DNA of 64,000 nt from assembly GCF_014489635.1 (NCBI RefSeq), contig NZ_CP060828.1, positions 9,536,001 through 9,600,000 on the forward strand, read 5' to 3'. This DNA is from Streptomyces roseirectus (GTDB lineage Bacteria; Actinomycetota; Actinomycetes; Streptomycetales; Streptomycetaceae). The position numbers and the translations under genes are program-made. Shown in pieces: positions 8,756 through 16,938 of this stretch (positions are counted from its first letter, which is position 1; every line of letters starts with the position of its first letter). The notes beneath the pieces are model-generated. The model did not search any database, had not been told where the DNA came from, and saw only the letters and a list, made by a program, of their open reading frames with translations.

Positions 8756-10480
8756 ATGACCGCTCTCCCCTCCGGTCCCGCGTTCTCCGTCCACGACATC
8801 CCCTTCAGCCACTCCGGGTCCTGGTTCGACATCTCGCCCGTCGTCGCGGAGAAGACCTACGCCGACGACCTCCACCTCGTCTCGCACCAGAACGGCATGC
8901 ACGGCGTCCTGCGCCTCGTCCCCCTCGACCCGGTGACCGGCGCCCGCGCCGAGACTCGCGTCGAGGCCGTCCCCGGCCTGCTGACCTGGACCGCGGGCAC
9001 CGGACGCGCCGACCTCGCCTACGAGACCCCGGACACCCTGCGGCTGCGCGGCAGCGGTCTGGACGTCGCCGTCCTCGCCGCCGCGCCGACCCTGACGCCG
9101 TTCAGCGGCACCTACTTCTTCCACGACCCGGCCTCGAACGCCCACGTCTTCACCTCCTACGAGACCGGACGCCGCTACCGCGTCACCGTCCTGACCGGCA
9201 CCGTCACCGACGTCACCGGCGACCAGGCACTCGGCGGCGCCGAACGGGGCGTCGCGGTCACCGGGGACTGGGAGATCGCCGTCGAGGAGATCGACACCGC
9301 GCGCGAACCGTACGCGCCGGGACCGGAGTTCGACGCGGTCGTGGAGCACGCGCGGGCGCAGTTCGCGGAGTTCGCCGACGCCGTCGCACCGTGGCGGTCG
9401 GCCGCGACACCGGCCGCCGAACTCGCCGCGTACGTCCTGTGGTCGGCGACCGTGCGGCCGACCGGGCTGGTCAAGCGGCCCGGCGTCCTCATGTCCAAGC
9501 ACTGGATGGACAAGGTGTGGAGCTGGGACCACTGCTTCAACGCCCTCGCCCTCGCGCCCGGTCGCCCCTCGCTCGCCTACGACCAGTTCGCGCTGCCCTT
9601 CGACCACCAGGACGCCGCCGGCGCGCTGCCCGACTCCGTCACCCACTCCGAGGTCCTGCGCAACTTCGTCAAACCCCCCATCCACGGCTGGGCCTTCGGC
9701 CACCTGCGCCGCCGCCTGCCCGACCCGCTCCCGCGCGCCGAACTCACCGAAGCCTACGAGCGGTTGACCCGCTGGACCGACTTCTGGCTCACCGCCCGCC
9801 GCGCCCCCGGCGCCGACCTCCCGCACTACGAGCACGGCAACGACAGCGGCTGGGACAACGCGACGACCTTCGACCCCGAACGCGTCGTCGTCACCGCCGA
9901 CCTGTCGGCCTTCCTGGTCCTGCAACTCCACGAACTCGCCCGCCTCGCCGAGGAGTTGGACAGACCGGACGAGACGGCCCACTGGACCGCGCTGGCCTCC
10001 CGGACCCAGGCCGCCCTTCTGGACCAGCTCTGGCACGGCGACCGCTTCGTCACCAAGTCCGCCTCCACGCACGCCACATGGACCAGCGACAGCCTCCTCG
10101 ACCTCATGCCCATAGTCCTCGGCGAACACCTCCCCACCGACATCGCCGCCACCCTCGCCGACCGCGTCAAGTCCCACCTCACCCCCCACGGCCTCGCCAC
10201 CGAACTCACCGCCTCCCCCCACTACCTCCCCGACGGCTACTGGCGCGGCCCCATCTGGGCCCCCGCCACCATCCTCGTCGAGGACGGCCTGCGCCGCGCC
10301 GGCCACCACCGCCTCGCCGACGACATCTCCACCCGCTTCCGCACCCTGTGCGAAACCCACGGCTTCGCCGAGAACTTCGACGCCCTCACCGGAACGGGCC
10401 TGCGCGACCGCGCCTACACCTGGACGGCGTCGGCCTACCTGCTGCTGGCGGAGGCACACACCCGGCGCGGCGCGAGCTGA
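8756..10480 (+). CDS. GH63/GH37-like (alpha/alpha)6 glycoside hydrolase, cytosolic
   Basis: A 574-residue protein with no signal peptide, so it should act inside the cell on imported sugar. The N-terminal beta-sandwich (about 1-215) resembles the supersandwich of GH63-type enzymes. The rest is an (alpha/alpha)6 toroid with family landmarks: KVWSWDHCFN near 260, HGNDSGWDNA near 362 (candidate general acid Asp), GYWRGPIWAP near 500 and ENFDALTG near 540 (candidate base Glu). It begins 44 nt after the permease stop and shares the operon, which makes an intracellular oligosaccharide hydrolase the natural reading. Known relatives cut alpha-linked glucosides or mannosylglycerate. The linkage here is not determined. 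Confidence 0.82.
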   Translation: MTALPSGPAFSVHDIPFSHSGSWFDISPVVAEKTYADDLHLVSHQNGMHGVLRLVPLDPVTGARAETRVEAVPGLLTWTAGTGRADLAYETPDTLRLRGSGLDVAVLAAAPTLTPFSGTYFFHDPASNAHVFTSYETGRRYRVTVLTGTVTDVTGDQALGGAERGVAVTGDWEIAVEEIDTAREPYAPGPEFDAVVEHARAQFAEFADAVAPWRSAATPAAELAAYVLWSATVRPTGLVKRPGVLMSKHWMDKVWSWDHCFNALALAPGRPSLAYDQFALPFDHQDAAGALPDSVTHSEVLRNFVKPPIHGWAFGHLRRRLPDPLPRAELTEAYERLTRWTDFWLTARRAPGADLPHYEHGNDSGWDNATTFDPERVVVTADLSAFLVLQLHELARLAEELDRPDETAHWTALASRTQAALLDQLWHGDRFVTKSASTHATWTSDSLLDLMPIVLGEHLPTDIAATLADRVKSHLTPHGLATELTASPHYLPDGYWRGPIWAPATILVEDGLRRAGHHRLADDISTRFRTLCETHGFAENFDALTGTGLRDRAYTWTASAYLLLAEAHTRRGAS

Positions 10481-10492
10481 CCGGCGACCCGC

Positions 10493-10521
10493 TTGTGACC
10501 GGTCCCCCTCTCTGATACCTG
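10493..10521 (+). promoter_or_regulatory. candidate promoter of the ArsR-like regulator
   Basis: TTGTGA (10493-10498), a 17-bp spacer and TACCTG (10516-10521), 37 nt before the GTG start. Plausible but not strong. Confidence 0.4.
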
Positions 10522-10557
10522 ATGCATGCCCGGCACGCGCGCAGAGAGGGAACCCCG

Positions 10558-11532
10558 GTGCCCTTACGGATCCACCTCACCCAGGACGACCTCCTGCGCG
10601 TGTCCCTCGCCCCGGGCCCCGCGCTGCTCACCGAGACCGTCACCAGCCTGCGCGTCCTCCAGCAGCGCAGACCGGGACCGGCACTCGGCCCGTGGCAGCG
10701 CTGGGCCCGCCACCGCATCCCGCGCTCGGCGCACGCCCTGCGCGCACTCGTCCCCGCCGGCAGGGCGATCCCCGACTTCCTCACCCCGCACGGCCACGCC
10801 GACCTCGACGAGGGCCTGGACGCGCTCCTCCACACGCCGCGCACCGTCCTGCGGGCCGACCTGGAGGACTTCGTCCAGCTCTCCGGCGCCCGGCTGCCCG
10901 CCTGGGCCGACGACCTCGCCTCCGGCTCCCCGCGCACCCTGGACGCGGTGGCCCGCGCCCTACGGGACTGGCACGAGGCGGTGATCGCCCCCATGAGCGG
11001 CCACCTGCACGGCCGGATCGAGGGCACCCGCTCGACGGCGGCCCGCACCCTGCTCGCCGAAGGGCTCGACGCGCTGCTCTCCGGGCTCCATCCCACGATC
11101 ACCTGGAAACCACCGGTGCTGGAACTCGCCAGCGCCCACCACGACTTCGACATCCCTCTGAAGGGACGCGGACTGCACCTGGTGCCGTCCGTGTTCTGCG
11201 GACGCGGGGCCGCCCTCAACCTCGTCGACGACCAGCCGGCCGTCGTCTTCTACCCCGCCGCCCCCGACCCCCTGTGGACCCCGGACCACCGGCCCGGACC
11301 GGACGCCCTGGGTGCCCTCCTCGGTCCCACCCGCGCCGCCGTGTTGCGGGCCGTCGTCGCCGGACACGGCCTCACCACCGGTGAACTCGCCCGCCGCGCG
11401 GGCATCTCGGCGGCCACGGTCTCCCACCACACGACCCTGCTGCGCGACGCGGGCCTCATCACCACCCACCGCGTCGGCCCGCACGCCCACCACGTCCCCA
11501 CCCCGCTCGGCACGCGCCTCGTGGACGGCTGA
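10558..11532 (+). CDS. ArsR/HTH_20-type winged-helix regulator with DUF5937-like N-terminus
   Basis: A 324-residue DNA-binding protein. The large N-terminal region (about 1-245) resembles the DUF5937-type domain found in actinobacterial ArsR relatives. The C-terminal 75 residues form a winged helix: RAAVLRAVVAGHGLTTGELARR, then AGISAATVSHHTTLLRDAGLI (recognition helix), then a basic wing. GTG 10558 is chosen because GAGAGGGA precedes it by about 5 nt. It stands alone and is convergent with the DUF1707 gene. The effector is unknown; no metal-binding Cys motif is visible, so metal sensing is not implied. Confidence 0.8.
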   Translation: MPLRIHLTQDDLLRVSLAPGPALLTETVTSLRVLQQRRPGPALGPWQRWARHRIPRSAHALRALVPAGRAIPDFLTPHGHADLDEGLDALLHTPRTVLRADLEDFVQLSGARLPAWADDLASGSPRTLDAVARALRDWHEAVIAPMSGHLHGRIEGTRSTAARTLLAEGLDALLSGLHPTITWKPPVLELASAHHDFDIPLKGRGLHLVPSVFCGRGAALNLVDDQPAVVFYPAAPDPLWTPDHRPGPDALGALLGPTRAAVLRAVVAGHGLTTGELARRAGISAATVSHHTTLLRDAGLITTHRVGPHAHHVPTPLGTRLVDG

Positions 11533-11600
11533 CCAGCACTCTTCGAGCACCGTCGACACGCGTGGGCCGAGGCGGGCGTGCCCTCCAGGATGGGGGAGTC

Positions 11601-11650
11601 CGCCGGGCCCGGAGACGCGCGGGGGACGTCAACTCCCTCCGGGCCCGGCG
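11601..11650. terminator. bidirectional hairpin, perfect 14-bp arms
   Basis: Arms at 11601-11614 and 11637-11650 are perfect reverse complements (14 bp), with a 22-nt loop. It lies between the stops of two convergent genes (11532 and 11670). Confidence 0.7.
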
Positions 11651-11669
11651 AACCCCGAGGGGCCTCGCG

Positions 11670-12275
11670 TCAGCGCCGGCGCAGCACCCACTGACCGAAC
11701 GACCTGCGGGCCGGGCGGATCAGCACCCGGCCGAAGCTCTTGTCGCCGGTGAGTTCGATGCGCAGGACGGCCGGGCCGGGGTGGTCGGGGGCGCGGCGGT
11801 GGCGGATCCTGGCGTGCTGGACGCGCAGGGAGTCGACGTCGACGTCGATGCCCGGCCTGGTGACGAGGGTGAGGGTCTTGCCGACCATCGCCAGGTCGAT
11901 GCGCAGAGTGTCCTGGGTGATGACGGCCTGGGTGAAGTCGAGGGTGACGTCGCACCACTGGGTGGCGAGGTCGAGGCGCCGGGGGACGATCCAGCGGCCG
12001 ACGCGCTCGACCCTGCTGAAGGACTGCTCGACGCGCAGGACGTCCTTGACCTCGGCGACGGACGTGCCGGTGACGGTGGAGACCGGCGGGAGGTCGGCGG
12101 TGAGGACGGCCAGCTCGCCCAGAGTCCGGGCGGACAGGGCCAGTTCGATGCGCTCGTCGAGTTCGGACGCCGTGAGCCGGCCGTCCCCGGCGGAGATCCG
12201 CAGCACGTCCACGACACGGTCCCGGTCCGCGTGCGAGGCGCGGAGGTTCGCGGTGGTCGGCAGCTTTTCCGGCAT
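11670..12275 (-). CDS. DUF1707 SHOCT-like domain protein
   Basis: A 201-residue cytosolic protein. The DUF1707 domain occupies about residues 10-65 (LRASHADRDRVVDVLRISAG, then RLTASELDERIELALSARTL). The remainder is a beta-rich domain like those following DUF1707 in actinobacteria. ATG 12275 has AGGGA about 8 nt upstream. The family is common next to membrane stress genes, but its biochemical role is not known. The palindrome ATCGCGAT at 12330-12337 upstream may be an operator. Downstream lies the shared 14-bp hairpin. Confidence 0.85.
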   Translation of the reverse strand: MPEKLPTTANLRASHADRDRVVDVLRISAGDGRLTASELDERIELALSARTLGELAVLTADLPPVSTVTGTSVAEVKDVLRVEQSFSRVERVGRWIVPRRLDLATQWCDVTLDFTQAVITQDTLRIDLAMVGKTLTLVTRPGIDVDVDSLRVQHARIRHRRAPDHPGPAVLRIELTGDKSFGRVLIRPARRSFGQWVLRRR

Positions 12276-12379
12276 CGTCACGTCCCTGTTCCGGTCTGGT
12301 GTGGCGCGAGGCTCACAGAGTAGCGCTATATCGCGATGGAGCGTCAGGGGAGTCCTTCGGCGGAGTGCCGGGGGAGCCC

Positions 12380-13453
12380 TTACGGAGTCCCGGGGGTGCT
12401 CTTCGACTCCCGCCACCACGCCGCCCCGACCGCGAGCAGCGCCCCGCCGACGGCGTACGCGGCCAGCACCCACAGCGCCCCGGACGTCGCGTGTCCCGAG
12501 AAGTACACGGTGTTGCGGACGACCGTCGTCCCCGCCCCCGGCGGCAGCGCCTGCCCGATCGCGCTCCAGAACGACGGCAGCAGCGGCGCCGGGTACACGC
12601 CGCCCGAACTCGGGTTGCCCAGCACGACGAACAGGAGGATCACCAGGCCCGTGCCGAGGAGCCCGAACAGGGTCTGGAGGCCGAGCGCGGTCGCCGCGGC
12701 GGCGAGGACGACGAGCGTGCCGATCCCGGTGAGCGCCCAGAAGTGCCCGCCGAGCGCGTCGAACCCGGGCCCGACGATCGCCGCCCCGGCCAGCCCCGAC
12801 ACCAGCGCGTACAGGACGAGCACGCCCAGCCGGATCAGCGTCCGGGAGCGGTTCGCGGGCCGCGAGCCCGCCGCCATGCCCATGATGGTCGCGGTCAGAT
12901 AACCGCCGATCACCCAGCCGAGGACGAGGTAGAACGACGTCATCCCGCGCCCGTCACCGGCGTTGGGGGAGCGGATGTCGGTGACGGTGATCTGCCGGTG
13001 CTGCGCCGCCTCGATCCGCTGCGCGATCTGCGTCGCCGTCTGCGAGACGGACGGCCCGCCGGCGGAGGCGACGAGCAGCGTGTCCCGCGTGCCGGTCGCG
13101 TCGAAGAGGAACGCGGCGTCGGACGCGCGCGTGAGGACCCGGCGGCGCGCGGCGTCGGCGTCCGCCACGGCCTCGGCCCGCACCGGGTCGCCGTCGAGGC
13201 CGTTGAGCTGGGCGACGATCTTCGCGGAGACCTGCTGCGGGGCGGCGACCGCGACGGGGATGCGGTGGGGGGTGGGGGAGTGGAAGGCGCCGATGTACGA
13301 CGCGATGAAGGCGAGTTGCACCAGGAGTCCGCCGATGACGAGGCCGAACGCGCGCAGGGTCACGGCGTCCTTGAACTCGGCGGCGAAACCGGTCGGCGCG
13401 GGGGTGGACGGAGTGGGGGGAATGCCCTGGGAGGGGCCGTTGTCCGTGTTCAC
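12380..13453 (-). CDS. ABC-2/DUF3533-like integral membrane protein
   Basis: A 357-residue membrane protein. After about 30 cytosolic residues comes one helix (AFGLVIGGLLVQLAFIASYI), then a roughly 120-residue extracytoplasmic domain, then about five or six helices from residue 175 to the end. This layout matches YhgE/DUF3533-type proteins related to ABC-2 permeases. GTG 13453 is the likely start because translation from the earlier GTG at 13606 would add a basic Arg-rich stretch; no strong ribosome binding site is seen. No ATPase gene is adjacent, so an export role is only suggested by family. It lies 41 nt downstream of the NmrA gene on the same strand. Confidence 0.7.
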   Translation of the reverse strand: MNTDNGPSQGIPPTPSTPAPTGFAAEFKDAVTLRAFGLVIGGLLVQLAFIASYIGAFHSPTPHRIPVAVAAPQQVSAKIVAQLNGLDGDPVRAEAVADADAARRRVLTRASDAAFLFDATGTRDTLLVASAGGPSVSQTATQIAQRIEAAQHRQITVTDIRSPNAGDGRGMTSFYLVLGWVIGGYLTATIMGMAAGSRPANRSRTLIRLGVLVLYALVSGLAGAAIVGPGFDALGGHFWALTGIGTLVVLAAAATALGLQTLFGLLGTGLVILLFVVLGNPSSGGVYPAPLLPSFWSAIGQALPPGAGTTVVRNTVYFSGHATSGALWVLAAYAVGGALLAVGAAWWRESKSTPGTP

Positions 13454-13494
13454 GCGCGCATGATCGCACAGTCGGCTGAACCCGGAGAGCCGTG

Positions 13495-14418
13495 TCAGGC
13501 GGCGGGGCGCAGGTGGTTCCGTGCCCATTCCTCGAAGGACGTGACCGGGATGCCCAGATCCCTCGCGTACCGGGGGCGGCCCGGTTGCTCCGCCACGTTC
13601 AGCCACGCGTGGCTCGCGCCCATCGCCGGCATACCGGCGGCAAACGCCTCCTCCTCGGTCATGTCCGGCGCGGACAGCGGTGTGCCCAGCACGCGGGAGA
13701 GGACGTCGGCGATCCGCGTCATGGACAAGTGGTCGCCGGCCAGCTCCAGTTCGACCCCGTCGAACCGCTCCGGGTCGGTGAAGGCAGCGGCGGCGGCCCG
13801 GCCGATGTCGTCCGCCGCGATCAGGGACAGCCGGGTCTCGGGGCGCAGGACGCTCACCAGGCCGGCCTCGACGCCGCGCGGGAACAGGAACGCCATGGAC
13901 GGGAGGAAGTTCTCCATGAAGAAACCCGGCTTCAGCAGCGTCCAGTGGGCGAAGCCGGCCGCGCGGACCCGGTCCTGGAGCGCGCTCTTGGCGCCCAACG
14001 GGGCCTCCAGCAGGGGCCAGCGGCCTTCGGCCCAGCCGGGCGTCCCGGTGTGCGGGCCGACACCGGTGGCGGACGTGTGCACGAACTGCGCCACTCCGGC
14101 GGCCTTCGCGCCCTCGATGAGGTTGACGCCCTGGACCACCTCGCCGTCGTGGTCGAAGCCCTCGGGGGTGACGGCGGGCATCTGCACGGAGAAGACGGCG
14201 CGGGCGCCCTCGGCGGCCCGGACCACGGAATCGCGGTCCAGGAGGTCGCCGGTGACCAGTTCGGCACCGAGTGCCTTGACGGCTCGGGCCCGTTCGGTGG
14301 CCGGGTCGCGCACCAGGGCGCGGACGGGCACGCCCGCCGCGAGCAGCGCGCGGGCGGTGGCACCGCCCTGCCTGCCGGTGGCGCCGGTGACCAGAACGGG
14401 TGCGGAAGGTGCGGACAT
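13495..14418 (-). CDS. NmrA-family NAD(P)-binding protein
   Basis: A 307-residue atypical short-chain dehydrogenase. The nucleotide-binding motif VLVTGATGRQGGATARALL is near residue 6. The active-site region lacks the usual YxxxK, typical of NmrA-type redox sensors and isoflavone-reductase-like proteins. ATG 14418 is preceded by AGGGAG at 6 nt. It is divergent from the TetR gene, with two palindromic boxes between, so the TetR protein probably represses it. Whether it is an enzyme or a redox sensor is not decided by sequence. Confidence 0.85.
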   Translation of the reverse strand: MSAPSAPVLVTGATGRQGGATARALLAAGVPVRALVRDPATERARAVKALGAELVTGDLLDRDSVVRAAEGARAVFSVQMPAVTPEGFDHDGEVVQGVNLIEGAKAAGVAQFVHTSATGVGPHTGTPGWAEGRWPLLEAPLGAKSALQDRVRAAGFAHWTLLKPGFFMENFLPSMAFLFPRGVEAGLVSVLRPETRLSLIAADDIGRAAAAAFTDPERFDGVELELAGDHLSMTRIADVLSRVLGTPLSAPDMTEEEAFAAGMPAMGASHAWLNVAEQPGRPRYARDLGIPVTSFEEWARNHLRPAA

Positions 14419-14445
14419 GACGCTCCCTCGAGCTGCTCGTCGATA

Positions 14446-14466
14446 AAACGGCGGGGCCCGCCGTTT
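14446..14466. promoter_or_regulatory. TetR operator candidate, distal palindrome
   Basis: A perfect 10-bp inverted repeat (AAACGGCGGG and CCCGCCGTTT) around one central base, 28 nt upstream of the NmrA start. It shares the core GGCGGG-N-CCCGCC with the next box. Confidence 0.65.
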
Positions 14467-14483
14467 ATGCTCCGGTACGATAC

Positions 14484-14496
14484 GGCGGGCCCCGCC
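14484..14496. promoter_or_regulatory. TetR operator candidate, proximal palindrome
   Basis: GGCGGG-C-CCCGCC, centred 34 bp from the first palindrome and 26 nt before the TetR start. Flanking A/T bases (ATAC on the left, ACTTAT on the right) resemble those of the first box. Confidence 0.6.
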
Positions 14497-14521
14497 ACTT
14501 ATCAATCCCGGAGGTGACGCC

Positions 14522-15076
14522 ATGCCCGAGCACCAGCGTGCGGACGCCCGGCGCAACTACGCGCGCATCCTCGCCGTGGCCGGGGAAGAGGTCGCCGCCC
14601 ACGGCGCCGACGCCTCCCTGGAACAGATCGCCCGCACCGCCGGCGTCGGCTCGGCGACCGTGCGCCGCCACTTCCCCACCCGCCGCGCCCTGCTGGAGGC
14701 GGTCTCCCGGGAACGCATCGAGGCCCTGTGCGCCCGCGCCCACGCCCTGACCGGCCAGGACGACGGTCGTACTGCTCTCCTGGCATGGCTCGACGACGTC
14801 CTCGCCTACTCCGTCTCCGCCCGGGGACTCGCGGCCGCACTCGCCTACGACGGCCCGGTGCACGAGAACAGTTGCTCGGCCGCGCTCGAAGAGGCCGCCG
14901 AACCACTGCTGCGCCGCGCCGCACGGGACGGCGCACTGGCGGCGGACATCACCGTCTCCGACCTCATCACCCTGATCGTCGGCATCGTCCTGGCCACGGA
15001 GCACCACCCCGACCCCGCCACCCGGGCGAGCCGCCTGTTCCGGCTGGCCGTCACAGGACTGAGCCCGCAGAGCTGA
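14522..15076 (+). CDS. TetR/AcrR-family transcriptional regulator
   Basis: A 184-residue repressor. The N-terminal helix-turn-helix covers residues 10-55 (LEQIARTAGVGSATVRRHFP is the recognition part). The C-terminal helical ligand pocket resembles the SbtR-like group. ATG 14522 has a perfect GGAGGTG 6 nt upstream. It is divergent from the NmrA gene, and the two GGCGGG-N-CCCGCC palindromes between them suit autoregulation plus control of the NmrA gene. The ligand is not predictable. Confidence 0.92.
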   Translation: MPEHQRADARRNYARILAVAGEEVAAHGADASLEQIARTAGVGSATVRRHFPTRRALLEAVSRERIEALCARAHALTGQDDGRTALLAWLDDVLAYSVSARGLAAALAYDGPVHENSCSAALEEAAEPLLRRAARDGALAADITVSDLITLIVGIVLATEHHPDPATRASRLFRLAVTGLSPQS

Positions 15077-15087
15077 ACCAGCTCCCG

Positions 15088-15522
15088 TCACAGCTCCGGA
15101 TCCGGCGTGCCAGCGAACGACGACACGCAGTCCGGCGGAGTCCACGGCGAGGCGACGACATGCCCGTCCACGCTCAGCGCCGGATCGAGCGGCACCACGC
15201 GGACCCGGCGTGCCGCGAACCCGCTCAACTGCTCGGCGGTCAGCGGCGTCCAGGCCCCGTGCCCGCCGCCGATCTCGATGAGGACGGTGAGGACCGACCC
15301 GCCCGACCGCCCGGCGGGCCCCCGGCCGGCCCCGTGCGGGGCCGACGTGACCGCGTCCTGCCATGCCGGATCCTCCTCGCGCGTCGGCAGCCGCAGCGCG
15401 ACCCGGGCCAGCTCGGCCGGCCGCACCACCGCGAGGCCGGCCGCCGGATGCTCGAACTCGCCTAGGACCTGGCCGACGGGGTGGCCGCCGCCTGGGGCAC
15501 CCCCGAGATGGCCGCCCGGCAC
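15088..15522 (-). CDS. doubtful open frame, unrecognised
   Basis: An open frame of 144 codons on the reverse strand. Its first 25 codons lie antisense to the LLM pseudogene and look non-genic (Gly/Pro-rich). The rest, containing VLTVLIEIGGGHGAWTPL and RVRVVPLDPALSVDGHVV, has a more protein-like composition but fits no family I recognise. It may be the C-terminal remnant of a gene lost when the neighbouring LLM gene was truncated. Weak evidence overall. Confidence 0.2.
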   Translation of the reverse strand: MPGGHLGGAPGGGHPVGQVLGEFEHPAAGLAVVRPAELARVALRLPTREEDPAWQDAVTSAPHGAGRGPAGRSGGSVLTVLIEIGGGHGAWTPLTAEQLSGFAARRVRVVPLDPALSVDGHVVASPWTPPDCVSSFAGTPDPEL

Positions 15523-15822
15523 ATCGCACCGCGCACCGCGCCCGGCGCGCGCGTCGTGGCCCAGGCCGTCACCCTGCTGAGCCCCGACCCCGACTGCGCC
15601 CGCGCCGACCTGGCCCGGCAGCTCACCGCGGTCGGCCGGATGCCCGCCTACCGTGCCTGCCTGCGCCGCGCGGGACTCACCAACCCCGCCGACACCCTCG
15701 TCGTCGGGGACGGCACGACCGTCACCGACGCGGTCAAGCGCTACCAGGACGCCGGGGTGACCGACCTGATCGTCGTCCCCCTCAACGAGAGGCGCCGCAC
15801 GCTGGACCTGCTGACCGGGTAA
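15442..15822 (+). pseudogene. truncated LLM-class F420-dependent oxidoreductase with an in-frame stop
   Basis: The forward frame reads RMLELA, then a TAG stop at 15463-15465, then DLADGVAAAWGTPEMA. Intact relatives read PRMLxLAGxLADG here, so the stop replaces a glycine codon. The frame continues to 15822 with MPAYRACLRRAGLTNPAD and VVGDGTTVTDAVKRY, matching the C-terminal third of the F420-dependent LLM family. The N-terminal two thirds are absent. It is a decayed gene, unrelated by position to the LLM gene of the lanthipeptide operon. Confidence 0.75.
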
Positions 15823-15899
15823 GACGCCGACCCCCTTACGTCCGCCGACCCTCCTTACGTTTCAAGGGAGTTGAGGGAACCCCGGGTAGCATCCGGCTC

Positions 15900-16790
15900 G
15901 TGGTGTTCGATTCGGCGCGCTTCGATCTGCGGCCCTACACCGGGTTCGACATGGACCGGTACGTGCGGCGGACGTTCTGCAGTTGGCAGGACGTGGGCTG
16001 GCAGTCCCTGCTGGTCCAGCGGTTCGAGCACGTCCCGGTCGCCGAGGACATGGCCCTGCCCGGGACGGCGGACCTGCATCTGGTGCTGCCGGTGTCCGGG
16101 CGCGCGGAGATGGAGACCAGCGACGGCGGCGGCCGGGCCGTGCGCCATCGCTGGGTGCCGGGCCGGCTCCTGCTGGGGATCCCGCACCGGCCCGTCGTCC
16201 GGCGCTACCGGGGCGACGCGTCGATGCGCAGCGTGCAGGTGCACATCCCGGGCGACACCGTCGACTCGGTCGCCGCGCGGCTGGGCGGCGAGGTCGACTA
16301 CGAGGCCATGGCCGCCTCCCTCGCCGAGCCGGATCCCCTGCTGGCGGAGACCGTCCGGGCGGTCGGCGCCCCGGGCGGGGCGGGCGAGCTGTACGCCGAG
16401 TCCGCCGCCGCCTTCCTGACGACGCACCTCCTCACCCGGCACGGCCGGCTGCCCGCCGACCGGGACCCGGCGCGGGAGGACGCCCGGGTGCGCGCGACGG
16501 TGGCGATCATGCGGGACCGGCTCGCCGAACCGGTCACCCTCGCCGACCTCGCCGCCGAGGTGCACCTCTCGGTCTACCACCTGGTCCGGGTCTTCAAGGC
16601 CACGACCGGACAGACCCCGCACCGCTACCTCACCGGCCTGCGCATCGAGGAGGCGAAACGCCTCCTGCGCACCACCGCCCTCCCCCTGGACCGCATCGCC
16701 CACCGCTGCGGCTTCACCACCGCCGGCGCCCTGTCCACCGCCTTCCTCCGCCACACCGGGGCCCGCCCCTCGACCTACCGCAATTCCTGA
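15900..16790 (+). CDS. AraC-family transcriptional regulator
   Basis: A 296-residue regulator with an N-terminal cupin-like sensing region (about 1-180) and a C-terminal double helix-turn-helix (about 195-295: TLADLAAEVHLSVYHLVRVF, then TGQTPHRYL, then LDRIAHRCGFTTAGALSTAF). GTG 15900 or 15903 is the likely start; no clear ribosome binding site precedes either. The downstream 11-bp direct repeat spaced 21 bp, before the SRPBCC gene, is a plausible target. The ligand is unknown. Confidence 0.88.
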   Translation: MVFDSARFDLRPYTGFDMDRYVRRTFCSWQDVGWQSLLVQRFEHVPVAEDMALPGTADLHLVLPVSGRAEMETSDGGGRAVRHRWVPGRLLLGIPHRPVVRRYRGDASMRSVQVHIPGDTVDSVAARLGGEVDYEAMAASLAEPDPLLAETVRAVGAPGGAGELYAESAAAFLTTHLLTRHGRLPADRDPAREDARVRATVAIMRDRLAEPVTLADLAAEVHLSVYHLVRVFKATTGQTPHRYLTGLRIEEAKRLLRTTALPLDRIAHRCGFTTAGALSTAFLRHTGARPSTYRNS

Positions 16791-16808
16791 CCGGCACACC
16801 GCAATTCC
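16777..16808 (+). promoter_or_regulatory. AraC-type direct repeat, ACCGCAATTCC twice at 21-bp period
   Basis: Identical 11-mers at 16777-16787 and 16798-16808. The first overlaps the end of the AraC gene and the second lies in the space before the SRPBCC gene. AraC-family proteins commonly contact half-sites two helical turns apart. Confidence 0.55.
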
Positions 16809-16938
16809 GGGCATGGGACGGTCAACGGCCCGCGCGTTAGCGTTCATTGGCGGTGCGGGACTCCCGGAACGCCTCACGGGGCACGGCGCGAGCGTGCACC
16901 TCAGCCCGCCCGCCCGACCACGTGAGGAAGAACCGGAC

